Origin: Planctomycetota bacterium
Lineage (GTDB): Bacteria; Planctomycetota; Phycisphaerae; Sedimentisphaerales; Anaerobacaceae
Length of the DNA: 7,766 bases
Assembly: GCA_023135255.1 (NCBI GenBank)
Contig: JAGLTN010000518.1
Location: 1 to 7,766 of the forward strand
Reading direction: 5' to 3'
Shown: in pieces, positions 1 to 6,787 of the stretch
Numbering within the stretch: position 1 is the stretch's first letter
Layout: each line of letters starts with the position of its first letter
Program-made: the position numbers and the translations under genes
The notes under the pieces: generated by a model
The model's input: the letters and a program-made list of their open reading frames with translations, nothing else
The model's database searches: none
What the model was told of the DNA's origin: nothing

Positions 1-706
1 CACTTGTCGTATGCAAAGTACTGAAGACAAGGTGACCTGTTTCAGCAGCTCGAATAGCTGCTTCGATAGTTTCAAGGTCTCGAAGCTCACCAACAAGGAT
101 AACATCGGGGTCCTGCCTGAGAACACGCCTTAGTGATTCTGAAAATGACGGGACATCAATACCAACTTCACGCTGATTGATAATAGATTTTTTGTGCTGA
201 TGGTAGTACTCGATAGGTTCTTCCATTGTTATAATGTGCCTGTCGAAGTTTTCGTTAATATAGTTGATCATTGCTGCCAGAGTTGTTGTCTTACCACTAC
301 CGGTTGGACCTGTTACAAGGAACATACCCCTTGGTCTTCGGCACAGTGTTGCACATATTTTTGGCAGGCCGATCTCGTCAAGGCTCATAATTCTCGATGG
401 AATAAGACGAAGACAAAGAGCGATATTGCCTCTCTGTCTGAAAACAGATACACGAAATCGTGCCTTGTCGCCAAAGGCAAAACCAAAGTCCGTAGTACCG
501 GATTCCTGAAGCTCCTGCTGGTTTCTTTCGGGAGTGATACTTTTCATCAAAGCTGTCGTATCATCAGGCTCGAGAACTTTAGTCTCAAGGGAACGCAGTT
601 CACCTCCCATACGAAACACAGGTGGTCTGCCTACTGTAAGATGTATATCAGATGAGTCCTGCGTTACACATGCCTGCAAAAGGCGGTCCATATTTACTGT
701 TGCCAT
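1..706 (-). CDS. pilT: Type IV pilus retraction ATPase PilT (C-terminus cut by window edge)
   Basis: Hexameric cytoplasmic ATPase that depolymerises type IV pili, driving twitching motility and DNA uptake. Translating the minus strand from the ATG at 706 gives 235 residues, with the frame still open at base 1. The PAS-like N-terminal domain has the PilT pattern SSDIHLTVGRPPVFRM at about 18-33. The RecA-like domain shows Walker A GPTGSGKTT (133-141), an Asp box HIITMEEPIEY (157-167), Walker B DVILVGELRD (201-210, catalytic Glu206) and a His box ETGHLVFSTLHT (222-233; His225, His232). The Asp box has Glu where many PilTs have Asp (MEEP rather than IEDP), a conservative change. Only the C-terminal part, which normally carries the AIRNLIRE-like retraction motif, lies outside the window. 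An in-frame TAA directly precedes the ATG, so the start is fixed. It follows the PilB gene by 21 bases. PilU is the main alternative, but the PilB pairing and motifs favour PilT. Confidence 0.95.
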   Translation of the reverse strand, partial: MATVNMDRLLQACVTQDSSDIHLTVGRPPVFRMGGELRSLETKVLEPDDTTALMKSITPERNQQELQESGTTDFGFAFGDKARFRVSVFRQRGNIALCLRLIPSRIMSLDEIGLPKICATLCRRPRGMFLVTGPTGSGKTTTLAAMINYINENFDRHIITMEEPIEYYHQHKKSIINQREVGIDVPSFSESLRRVLRQDPDVILVGELRDLETIEAAIRAAETGHLVFSTLHTTS

Positions 707-715
707 TTAATGTTA

Positions 716-721
716 TCCTTT
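716..721 (-). promoter_or_regulatory. Shine-Dalgarno site of pilT
   Basis: The minus strand reads AAAGGA, 9 bases before the ATG at 706, inside the 21-base gap after the PilB stop codon. There is no room for a promoter or terminator in this gap, so pilT is probably translated from the pilB message. Confidence 0.7.
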
Positions 722-727
722 AAGTTT

Positions 728-2464
728 TTATCCTTGTTCTGCTAATTCTTCTGACTGTGCAATTCTTGCTACTTCTTTAGGTGTTGTTATTCCTTTGAAG
801 ATTTTCCTTTTTCCATCTTCCACAAGAGGTTTCATTCCGCTTGCGATAGCAGCTTTTCTCAGTTCAGTGGTGGGAGCCTTTGTAAATGCCAGCTCTCTTA
901 TTTCATTATTCAACTCGACAAGTTCAAATATACCTTGCCTGCCTTTATAGCCTGTGCCCTGACATTTGGGACAACCAACTGCTTTATAGATCGTATATTT
1001 TTTAAGCTCTTCAGGCGATATATCTAAAAGCCTGAGATGATGCGGGTCTGGGTTTTCGTCTACTTCTTTACAGCTGCATAATAATCTGATCAGACGTTGA
1101 GCCATGATCGCCTGGATAGAACTTGCCGCCAGGAAAGGCTTAACCCCCATATCTATCAAACGGGTGATAGCACTTGGAGCATCGTTGGTGTGAAGCGTGC
1201 TGAATACAAGGTGTCCTGTAAGAGCTGCCTGGATAGCAATGTCGGCAACTTCGCCATCTCGAATCTCACCGACGAGAATAACATTAGGCGCCTGACGAAG
1301 CATAGATCTTAATATTTTGTCAAAAGTCAACCCGATATCTTCCTTTACCTGACACTGGTTCATACCGGCAAAATTATACTCGACCGGGTCCTCGGCGGTA
1401 ATGATTTTTTTGTCAGGTCGATTCAGTTCCTGCAAAGCTGCATAAAGTGTCGTTGTTTTACCACTACCAGTAGGCCCTGTTACAAGGAAAATACCGTTTG
1501 GTCTTTTGATGATTCTCTTAAATCTCTCATAGTCATCAGATTCAAACCCCAATGCCTGAATACCGATGTTAACAGCATCTGGGCGAAGGATACGAAGAAC
1601 GAGACTTTCGCCATGATAAGCCGGCAGCGCAGATACACGGAAGTCAATATCTTTACCATCGATTTCTCGTTTAATTCTTCCGTCCTGAGGCAGTCTGCGT
1701 TCTGCGATATCCATTCCGGAGATAATCTTAAAACGGGTCATAAGCTGAGCCTGCATGTTTTTGGGTATATTATCTTTTTCAAGACAAACACCGTCAACAC
1801 GATATCTTATACGTATCCTGTCTGACATCGGCTCAACGTGAATATCACTTGCCCGCATATGATAAGCACTGTCGATTATCAGATTTGTTAGTTTTACGAT
1901 AGGCCCGTCATCGTCATCACTGGCGTCAGCAGCAAGCAAAGCCTGGGCATGAAGCGCATCACCAAATTCCTCAAGTTCCGCTGCAGTAGCATCAATGCTG
2001 TGTCTTAGTTGGTCATCCTCTTCCTGTTTAGCGGAATCTTCTGAATCTTCAATATAAGCTCTTATCTTCTCAGCGGTTCCCAGGTGTTGGTCCAACTCCG
2101 TATTTAGCCTGAATCGAACTGCATCCATGGCGTCGAGATCCATCGGGTCGCCTATGATTATTTTCAGCTTGCCGTTCTCTTTTCCGAGAGGCAGCACCTT
2201 ATGGCGTCTTATGATCTCATCCGGAATAAGTTTCATAGTCTCAGGATCAATATCTATATGATCCATGTCGACATATTTTATGCCTGCCTGCTTAGCAAGA
2301 GCCTGTGTGAGGTTTTCCTCCTCTATCAGTCCTTTTTCAAGCAGAATCTGACCTAATAGCCTTTTCTCTTTCATTGAAAGCTTAATAGCCTTCAAAAGAG
2401 TATTCTTTTCAACCAAACCAGCTTTATAAATTATTTCACCTAAACGTTTACGTTTTTTAGCCAT
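728..2464 (-). CDS. pilB: Type IV pilus assembly / type II secretion ATPase, PilB/GspE family
   Basis: Cytoplasmic motor ATPase that powers pilin polymerisation; 578 residues, the usual length for PilB. The N-terminus (about 7-66) is an MshEN-type (T2SSE_N) domain with two GxhxxxxL helical repeats, ending in YVDMD. A charged linker (about 138-186, with DDDD at 183-186) leads to the ATPase part. There, SDIHVEP (206-212), Walker A GPTGSGKTT (330-338), Asp box ITAEDPVEY (355-363), Walker B NVILVGEIRD (394-403, Glu400) and a His box with His418 and His425 are all intact. The C-terminal zinc site is CSC (463-465) plus CPKC (498-501); the first half is one residue shorter than the usual CxxC. An in-frame TAG three codons upstream fixes the ATG start. 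The adjacent pilT argues for PilB rather than a secretion GspE, but no pilC, pilin or secretin gene is in view to settle it. Confidence 0.92.
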   Translation of the reverse strand: MAKKRKRLGEIIYKAGLVEKNTLLKAIKLSMKEKRLLGQILLEKGLIEEENLTQALAKQAGIKYVDMDHIDIDPETMKLIPDEIIRRHKVLPLGKENGKLKIIIGDPMDLDAMDAVRFRLNTELDQHLGTAEKIRAYIEDSEDSAKQEEDDQLRHSIDATAAELEEFGDALHAQALLAADASDDDDGPIVKLTNLIIDSAYHMRASDIHVEPMSDRIRIRYRVDGVCLEKDNIPKNMQAQLMTRFKIISGMDIAERRLPQDGRIKREIDGKDIDFRVSALPAYHGESLVLRILRPDAVNIGIQALGFESDDYERFKRIIKRPNGIFLVTGPTGSGKTTTLYAALQELNRPDKKIITAEDPVEYNFAGMNQCQVKEDIGLTFDKILRSMLRQAPNVILVGEIRDGEVADIAIQAALTGHLVFSTLHTNDAPSAITRLIDMGVKPFLAASSIQAIMAQRLIRLLCSCKEVDENPDPHHLRLLDISPEELKKYTIYKAVGCPKCQGTGYKGRQGIFELVELNNEIRELAFTKAPTTELRKAAIASGMKPLVEDGKRKIFKGITTPKEVARIAQSEELAEQG

Positions 2465-2477
2465 CTTAACCTAAAGC

Positions 2478-2483
2478 ATTATA
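2478..2483 (-). promoter_or_regulatory. Candidate -10 box upstream of pilB
   Basis: A perfect TATAAT on the minus strand lies in the 78-base gap between cinA and pilB. The -35 region is poor (TTTAAC or GATTTA, depending on a 15 or 17 base spacer). Transcription would begin about 7 bases before the ATG, leaving almost no leader. It may be a weak internal promoter or a chance match in AT-rich DNA. Confidence 0.3.
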
Positions 2484-2542
2484 ATATAGTCATTTTATGT
2501 TAAATCGGGTAATTTTCATTGTAACATTATTACTTAATAAGG

Positions 2543-3781
2543 TCAATTATCTAATTGTCTGCACAGCAAATTTAATGCGGTTTGGGCAGCTCTCAAGCGA
2601 ATAAAACTTCTATTGTGAGAGAATATAAATTTCTCAGCAACGCATTTTTTATCGGACGCAACGGATATGTATACCAAGCCGACAGGTTTTTGTTCACTTG
2701 CGCCTGTTGGCCCTGCAATTCCGGTTATTCCTATTGCGTAGTCCGATTTTGCCTTGTTTTTTGCACCTTTTGCCATAGCTTCTGCAACTTGCGGACTTAC
2801 TGCGCCGTATTTTTCAATCAATTCAGCAGCTACCGAAAGCTGAGTTATCTTGGCGTCATTACTGTAAGTTACCCAGCTTTGTTTGAAATAATCGCTGGCA
2901 CCGGCAATGTCGGTAATAAGTTTTGCTATGAGCCCGCCCGTGCATGATTCTGCCAATGCCACAGTTTTACCCTGTTTTGTAAGTTTATTACCGACAACCT
3001 GAGCTAAAGTTTCATCATCTATTCCGTAAACCAGCTCGCCGAGTATCTGACGTAGATTTTTTTCATCTTTGCTGATCATATCTTCCGCCTGGGCTTGGGT
3101 TTTGGCCTTTGCAATAATATGAAGCGTGATAACCCCAAAGTGAACTGTGCAATTAATAAGAGGGTTCCTGTTTCTGTTCATCAAGTCGCCGAGTTTTTCA
3201 GCAATCGTTGATTCACCTGCCCCGAAACATTTAAGCCTTTTAGAAATAACCGTTTGCCCGCTGCAAAGTTCAACAAGTTTGTCCATAACCGATTCAGCGA
3301 ACATTGCTTTCATTTCACAGGGCACGCCCGGCATCGCTGCGAAAAATTTCCCCTGCTTTTCAAGTATTATTCCCGGTGCGGTACCAAGATCGTTCCTCAA
3401 AGCAGCAGCTCCGATGGGAATATATGCTTGTATTATATTTTTTTCGGGCATGGAATAATTTTTGCCTGTGAAGAAACATTTTATGTCTTCCAGCAGTTGT
3501 TCTTTCAGCTGAAGCTTAACACCCATAAATTTCGCAAATGCCTGCCTGGTCAGGTCATCATCCGTTGGACCAAGCCCGCCTGTGACCAGCACAATATCAG
3601 ATTCCTTCTGAGCGAGTTTCAGATAATCTACAATTAAATCAAGGTCATCTCCGACAGTATGGTGACTTGTCGTAGGCACCCCTATTGAAAAAAGCTGTTG
3701 GCTTAACCATGCAGAGTTGGTATCAACCGTAAGGCCGCTTAATATTTCGTTGCCGATACTTATTATGCTTGCTGTCTTCAT
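2543..3781 (-). CDS. cinA: CinA: nicotinamide-nucleotide amidase / competence-damage protein
   Basis: Full-length two-domain CinA of 412 residues, the usual size. The N-terminal MoaB/MogA-like domain (about 1-170) has the fold motifs ISIGNEILSG (7-16), VTGGLGPTDDD (66-76) and PGVPCEM (151-157); in characterised CinA proteins this domain has ADP-ribose pyrophosphatase activity. The C-terminal PncC domain (about 255-410) hydrolyses nicotinamide mononucleotide to nicotinate mononucleotide and ammonia in pyridine-nucleotide salvage. It shows AESCTGG (277-283, with the nucleophile region at Ser279), TYSNDAK (305-311), GAVS (326-329), GITGIAGPTG (351-360) and KPVGLVY (365-371). An in-frame TAA three codons upstream fixes the ATG start. 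No clear Shine-Dalgarno precedes it. It sits 100 bases after the dehydrogenase gene and 78 before pilB; a role in pilus-linked DNA uptake would be over-reading, since CinA is widespread in bacteria without competence. Confidence 0.96.
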   Translation of the reverse strand: MKTASIISIGNEILSGLTVDTNSAWLSQQLFSIGVPTTSHHTVGDDLDLIVDYLKLAQKESDIVLVTGGLGPTDDDLTRQAFAKFMGVKLQLKEQLLEDIKCFFTGKNYSMPEKNIIQAYIPIGAAALRNDLGTAPGIILEKQGKFFAAMPGVPCEMKAMFAESVMDKLVELCSGQTVISKRLKCFGAGESTIAEKLGDLMNRNRNPLINCTVHFGVITLHIIAKAKTQAQAEDMISKDEKNLRQILGELVYGIDDETLAQVVGNKLTKQGKTVALAESCTGGLIAKLITDIAGASDYFKQSWVTYSNDAKITQLSVAAELIEKYGAVSPQVAEAMAKGAKNKAKSDYAIGITGIAGPTGASEQKPVGLVYISVASDKKCVAEKFIFSHNRSFIRLRAAQTALNLLCRQLDN

Positions 3782-3809
3782 TTTGTATTATTCACAGTTA
3801 ATTTTTTTG

Positions 3810-3839
3810 TTTATCCGCGGGTAAATAACTCTGGAACAA
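3810..3839 (-). promoter_or_regulatory. Weak candidate promoter upstream of cinA
   Basis: In the 100-base gap before cinA, the minus strand has TTGTTC (3839-3834) and GATAAA (3815-3810) separated by 18 bases. Both boxes are partial matches to the sigma70 consensus. The same stretch includes a short imperfect palindrome around CCGCGG (3810-3825) followed on the minus strand by an A-run, which is not terminator-like in the direction of the genes. Chance is a real alternative. Confidence 0.2.
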
Positions 3840-3881
3840 CATTTAAGTTTCTTCGCGGAAATTTATTAGCCTTCAAGGGTA

Positions 3882-4916
3882 TTAAATCTCGATCATAGCT
3901 TTTATAACGCCGTCATCATATTTTTCTACCATGTCAAATGCTTTCTGGGTATCAGCCAGTTTAAAGCTGTGAGTGAACATGAAATCAGCATTTATTTTGT
4001 CGGCTGCGATGAGGTCGATAAGTTTTTGTGTACATCCGTTCTGGCGTCTGATGTTCACAAGCGTTATTTCTTTTCTTCTCATTTTGTCGGCAATAAAAGT
4101 TACTCTATTTTCTCTTGGTATGCCGACCATTATTAATTTTCCGCCGGGTTTTAATAAATCCAAAGCCTGATCAAGAGTCTCCAGTTGGCCGGCACATTCA
4201 AAAACAGCATCCATCCCCGCAGGCTGTTGTGCCAGTATAGCTTCAACGATATCGGTTTTATCAGGATTGCCCGACCATGCTGCGCCGGCGCCTTGGGCAG
4301 TCTCTACGCGGCAGTCTATCTTATCTGTCATATAACATGCATTGATTTTTTTTGTTTGCGCATTTAAAAGACAACTGAGCCCGATAGGCCCCGAACCCAG
4401 AATCGCAATGTCAGCGTTTTCCTTTAAAGTTGCCTGCTGAACACAATAATAGCCAATCGCCAAAGGCTCGCACATCACACAGTTTACCAGACTGAAATCC
4501 TTTGAAACCGGATAACAGCAATCCTGCGGCATTATAAGGTATTCGCAAAGACAGCCACCTCGCTGCCCTGGACAGCCGAGAAATTTTATATTCCTGCATG
4601 TATTTTCCCGCCCAACCTTACATTGATCACAACTGTGACAGACAATTGCCGGGTCGACAACTACGCGATCACCTTCTTTTACCATGGTAACATTTTTACC
4701 GATAGCTTTAACGGTGGCTGCGCACTCATGACCAACAACAAAAGGATATTCAACAACCTGTGTGCCGATATTTCCAGTCTCATAGTAATGCACATCTGAG
4801 CCGCAAACACCGACCATCTCAATTTTCAACAGTACATCAGTATCGTTTTCAATAATCGGGTCAGGCATATCAACAATTTCTATCTGCCTGATACCGGTTA
4901 GTGTTACTGCTTTCAT
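3882..4916 (-). CDS. Zinc-dependent NAD(P) dehydrogenase, sorbitol/L-iditol (polyol) dehydrogenase type
   Basis: Medium-chain zinc dehydrogenase of 344 residues, the normal family length, expected to oxidise a sugar alcohol or secondary alcohol to a ketose or ketone. The catalytic zinc site is Cys38 in VCGSDVHYYE (37-46), His63-Glu64 (GHE) and Glu150 (EPL). The Cys-Gly-Ser-Asp-Val-His-Tyr pattern is that of sorbitol, xylitol and L-idonate dehydrogenases. A structural zinc lobe is complete: Cys93, Cys96, Cys99, Cys107. The Rossmann motif GSGPIG (174-179) is followed by an acidic residue (Asp198, MTDK) at the end of beta 2, which favours NAD over NADP. An in-frame TGA two codons upstream fixes the ATG. 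It lies 13 bases after the YchF-like stop, so it is probably in the same operon. The exact substrate cannot be told; threonine 3-dehydrogenase and butanediol dehydrogenase are related alternatives that look less likely. Confidence 0.88.
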   Translation of the reverse strand: MKAVTLTGIRQIEIVDMPDPIIENDTDVLLKIEMVGVCGSDVHYYETGNIGTQVVEYPFVVGHECAATVKAIGKNVTMVKEGDRVVVDPAIVCHSCDQCKVGRENTCRNIKFLGCPGQRGGCLCEYLIMPQDCCYPVSKDFSLVNCVMCEPLAIGYYCVQQATLKENADIAILGSGPIGLSCLLNAQTKKINACYMTDKIDCRVETAQGAGAAWSGNPDKTDIVEAILAQQPAGMDAVFECAGQLETLDQALDLLKPGGKLIMVGIPRENRVTFIADKMRRKEITLVNIRRQNGCTQKLIDLIAADKINADFMFTHSFKLADTQKAFDMVEKYDDGVIKAMIEI

Positions 4917-4929
4917 AGCTCACTCACAA

Positions 4930-5997
4930 TTAAACATTAAACCTGAAATTAATAATATCACCGTCTTTGACAACATATTCCTTACCTTCAAGCCTTGCTT
5001 TACCAGCTGCCTTGACGGCTTTTTCGTCGCCAAGTTCTTCCATGTCTTCATAGGCGATAGTTTCAGCACGGATAAAGCCCCGCTGGATGTCACTGTGAAT
5101 TTTGCCCGCTGCAAATAATGCGGTAGTACCATTCTTTATAGGCCAGGCTCGAACCTCATCTGCCCCGGATGTCAGAAAACTTATCATCCCCAAAGCACCA
5201 TAACAGCTGTTGACGAATTTGCTGACCGCAGATTCAGTCAGCCCCAGGTCAGCCATAAACTCCGCTTTGCTTTCATCATCGAGTTCAGCCAGCTCTTTTT
5301 CCAGTTGAGCACTGATCTTTATTACCGGGATGGATTCATCCAGCATTTGTGAAAAATCAAATTCCTTGTCAAGCTGATTATCACCAACATTTACCGCCAC
5401 CATCATAGGCTTTAAAGTTAAAAATCCGAGTGATTTAATTATCTCAAGATCACTTTCATTGCTGATTGCTGTTGATATTGGTTTTTCCGCTTCGATGGTA
5501 TCCTGTAATTTTTTCTGTAATTGGAGCTCAGCTTTATCTTTCGCCTGTGTTTTTGTAGGCTTATGGATTTGTTTTTCAAGCCTTTCGATCCTTGTTGTTA
5601 CCAGCTCCAGGTCAGAAAGCAACAACTCCGTTTTAAATTCTTCAATATCGCGGGCAGGGTCAACAGTGTTTCTATAAGCTGCGACAGAAGTATTTTCAAA
5701 AGCCCGAACCACCAGCACGATAAGGTCAACAGTTCTTATCTGGTTGATAAGTCTTCTTGCCCCAGCTCTTCCGCTGTCACTTGTAAAATCAAACCCCGGA
5801 ATATCCAGACAATCAATCGTTCCGGGCGTAGTTTTCTTAGGCTTATAAAGCTCAGTCAGCCAGTCGAGCCTTTTATCAGGCACAGGAACTATTGCTTCTT
5901 CAATATGAACAGAGCCGACACTAATCTTTTTGCCGCTTATCGCCGACAGCAATGTACTCTTTCCGGATTGTGTAAGACCGATCAATGCTACTTTCAA
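4930..5997 (-). CDS. Divergent YchF/OLA1-family P-loop NTPase with C-terminal TGS-like (DUF933) domain
   Basis: Obg-like ribosome-associated NTPase of 355 residues, close to the roughly 363 of canonical YchF. The P-loop is GLTQSGKST (7-15) instead of the usual GLPNVGKST. G3 is DIPG (65-68) followed by Phe69, a hydrophobic residue where Ras has catalytic Gln, as in the HAS-GTPase group. VDPARDIEEFKTELLLSDLE (112-131) is a YchF hallmark, leading into the helical coiled-coil insert (about 128-175). The C-terminus (about 268-355) is strongly YchF: EVRAWPI, AAGKIHSD, GFIRAETIAYED, RLEGKEYVVKDGD and the terminal FRFNV. Departures are the missing switch I NYPFCTIEPN-type motif and NVGD (203-206) where YchF has NxxE. 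The start is TTG: an in-frame TGA lies two codons upstream, the P-loop begins at residue 7, and a strong Shine-Dalgarno precedes it. It may be a paralogue of a canonical YchF encoded elsewhere. Confidence 0.88.
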   Translation of the reverse strand: MKVALIGLTQSGKSTLLSAISGKKISVGSVHIEEAIVPVPDKRLDWLTELYKPKKTTPGTIDCLDIPGFDFTSDSGRAGARRLINQIRTVDLIVLVVRAFENTSVAAYRNTVDPARDIEEFKTELLLSDLELVTTRIERLEKQIHKPTKTQAKDKAELQLQKKLQDTIEAEKPISTAISNESDLEIIKSLGFLTLKPMMVAVNVGDNQLDKEFDFSQMLDESIPVIKISAQLEKELAELDDESKAEFMADLGLTESAVSKFVNSCYGALGMISFLTSGADEVRAWPIKNGTTALFAAGKIHSDIQRGFIRAETIAYEDMEELGDEKAVKAAGKARLEGKEYVVKDGDIINFRFNV

Positions 5998-6003
5998 TTT
6001 TCA

Positions 6004-6010
6004 CTCCTTA
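6004..6010 (-). promoter_or_regulatory. Shine-Dalgarno overlapping the fumarase stop, deciding the TTG start of the YchF-like gene
   Basis: The minus strand reads TAAGGAG, 6 bases before the TTG at 5997. The TAA is the stop codon of the fumarase beta gene, so termination and re-initiation are physically coupled. This near-ideal site at correct spacing supports the unusual TTG start. Confidence 0.8.
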
Positions 6011-6553
6011 TTTACTGCCCTGAAGGGTATATACGCTGCCCCCATAGCAATCGTATGCAACAACTGCGGGGAAATCAACCACTTCAAGTTTTCTTATCGC
6101 CTCTGTGCCCAGATCCTCGTAGGCGATCACTTCGCATCCGACGATATGCTTACTTAATAACGCAGCCGCTCCGCCGATAGTAGCGAAATGAACCGCTTTA
6201 TACTTTTTCAATGCCCCGCGAACTTCATCGCCCCGATACCCTTTGCCTATCATGGCTTTTAACCCTTTTGCAATTAAAGTCGGGCTAAAAGGATCCATCC
6301 TCGAAGATGTCGTAGGCCCAGCCGCCCCGATAACCTTACCATCTCTGGCAGGCGTAGGTCCTAAAAAGTAGATCCCCGCACCAGCCAATTCAAAAGGCAA
6401 CTCCTCACCGGCTTCAATAGCTTCGATCAGTCTCTTATGCGCCATATCGCGGGCTGAATAAACAACTCCGTTAATAGCAACCTGATCACCGGCCCGCAGA
6501 CTTTCAACTGCCTTATCAGTCAAAGGCAACGTTATTTTCTTAACTTCACTCAC
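6008..6553 (-). CDS. Class I fumarate hydratase (or L-tartrate dehydratase) beta subunit
   Basis: Beta subunit of a two-subunit, oxygen-sensitive [4Fe-4S] hydro-lyase; 181 residues, matching the C-terminal half of single-chain FumA/FumB. With its alpha subunit it interconverts fumarate and malate in the TCA cycle or its reductive branch. It opens with KITLPLTD, then has GPTPARDG (65-72), GAAGPTTSSRMD (76-87), KGYRG (104-108) and GGAAAL (127-132), all family signatures for substrate binding. The cluster-binding cysteines normally sit on the alpha subunit, so their absence is expected. A longer frame reaches a TTG at 6586, but the GTG at 6553 has AGGG 6 bases upstream, matches the family N-terminus, and the likely transcription start falls near 6586. 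No alpha gene is adjacent. Tartrate dehydratase beta (TtdB) shares these motifs and cannot be excluded. Confidence 0.9.
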   Translation of the reverse strand: MSEVKKITLPLTDKAVESLRAGDQVAINGVVYSARDMAHKRLIEAIEAGEELPFELAGAGIYFLGPTPARDGKVIGAAGPTTSSRMDPFSPTLIAKGLKAMIGKGYRGDEVRGALKKYKAVHFATIGGAAALLSKHIVGCEVIAYEDLGTEAIRKLEVVDFPAVVAYDCYGGSVYTLQGSK

Positions 6554-6559
6554 ATTCGA

Positions 6560-6563
6560 CCCT
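6560..6563 (-). promoter_or_regulatory. Shine-Dalgarno deciding the GTG start of the fumarase beta gene
   Basis: The minus strand reads AGGG (within GGCAGGG), 6 bases before the GTG at 6553. No comparable site precedes the upstream in-frame TTG at 6586. Confidence 0.6.
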
Positions 6564-6592
6564 GCCAAAAGTATCTTTTTACACAAAAAAGC

Positions 6593-6601
6593 ATTCTAGC
6601 A
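6593..6601 (-). promoter_or_regulatory. Extended -10 promoter for the fumarase beta / YchF-like / dehydrogenase operon
   Basis: The minus strand reads TGCTAGAAT: a TGn extension joined to TAGAAT, five of six matches to TATAAT. The -35 region (around CTGGTA or TGGTAA) is weak, which an extended -10 can tolerate. Transcription would start near 6586, giving a leader of about 33 bases to the GTG at 6553. Confidence 0.55.
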
Positions 6602-6661
6602 ATTAATATCAGATTTACCAGCTGAAAAAAGTAGGACTTATCCGCCTAATTTCTTTGACTA

Positions 6662-6691
6662 TGCAAAAAAGCAAGATTAATATTTTTTGCA
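6662..6691 (-). repeat. Perfect 9-bp inverted repeat in the intergenic region
   Basis: TGCAAAAAA (6662-6670) and TTTTTTGCA (6683-6691) are exact inverted copies around a 12-base spacer. It lies between the stop of the thioredoxin-fold gene and the fumarase promoter. The stem is mostly A-T with the T-run inside it and no GC-rich core, so it is a poor intrinsic terminator. It could be an operator-like site, about 60 bases upstream of the -10 box, or a weak transcription stop for the upstream gene. Confidence 0.45.
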
Positions 6692-6762
6692 CAATCAAAT
6701 TTTCCCCGAAAAACAACCAAAAAAGTGTGATTTCGATCGTTTTATCTGCCTCGCCCAGCTCA

Positions 6763-6787
6763 ATAGCTTAGCCGTTTGGATAGCTTA
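6763..6787. repeat. Short direct repeat ATAGCTTA x2 after the thioredoxin-fold gene
   Basis: ATAGCTTA occurs at 6763-6770 and 6780-6787, 17 bases apart, within an imperfect hairpin-like stretch (CAATA...TATTG). No T-run follows it on the minus strand, so it is not a clear terminator. This may be chance. Confidence 0.25.

Noticed and set aside
194..655. Plus-strand open frame of 153 codons, overlapping a second frame at 264-509
   Set aside because: Both lie opposite PilT, whose motifs are clear on the minus strand; the translations are Cys- and Ser-rich with no family resemblance.
291..1500. Near-identical DNA at about 291-337 and 1461-1497, resembling a repeat
   Set aside because: Both segments encode the Walker A GPTGSGKTTT of the paralogous PilT and PilB ATPases; this is shared ancestry and strong motif constraint, not a mobile repeat.
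2465..2542. TTATTAAGTAATAA palindrome near 2528-2541 as a terminator after cinA
   Set aside because: The stem is only A-T, about five pairs, with no following T-run on the minus strand.
3810..3825. Palindrome around CCGCGG as a terminator between the dehydrogenase and cinA
   Set aside because: The stem is about six pairs including a wobble, and the adjacent homopolymer is A on the coding strand, so it cannot act as an intrinsic terminator for these genes.
5521..6180. Plus-strand open frame of 219 codons
   Set aside because: It spans the reverse of the YchF-like and fumarase beta genes, including their junction, and has no recognisable domain; it is an antisense shadow.
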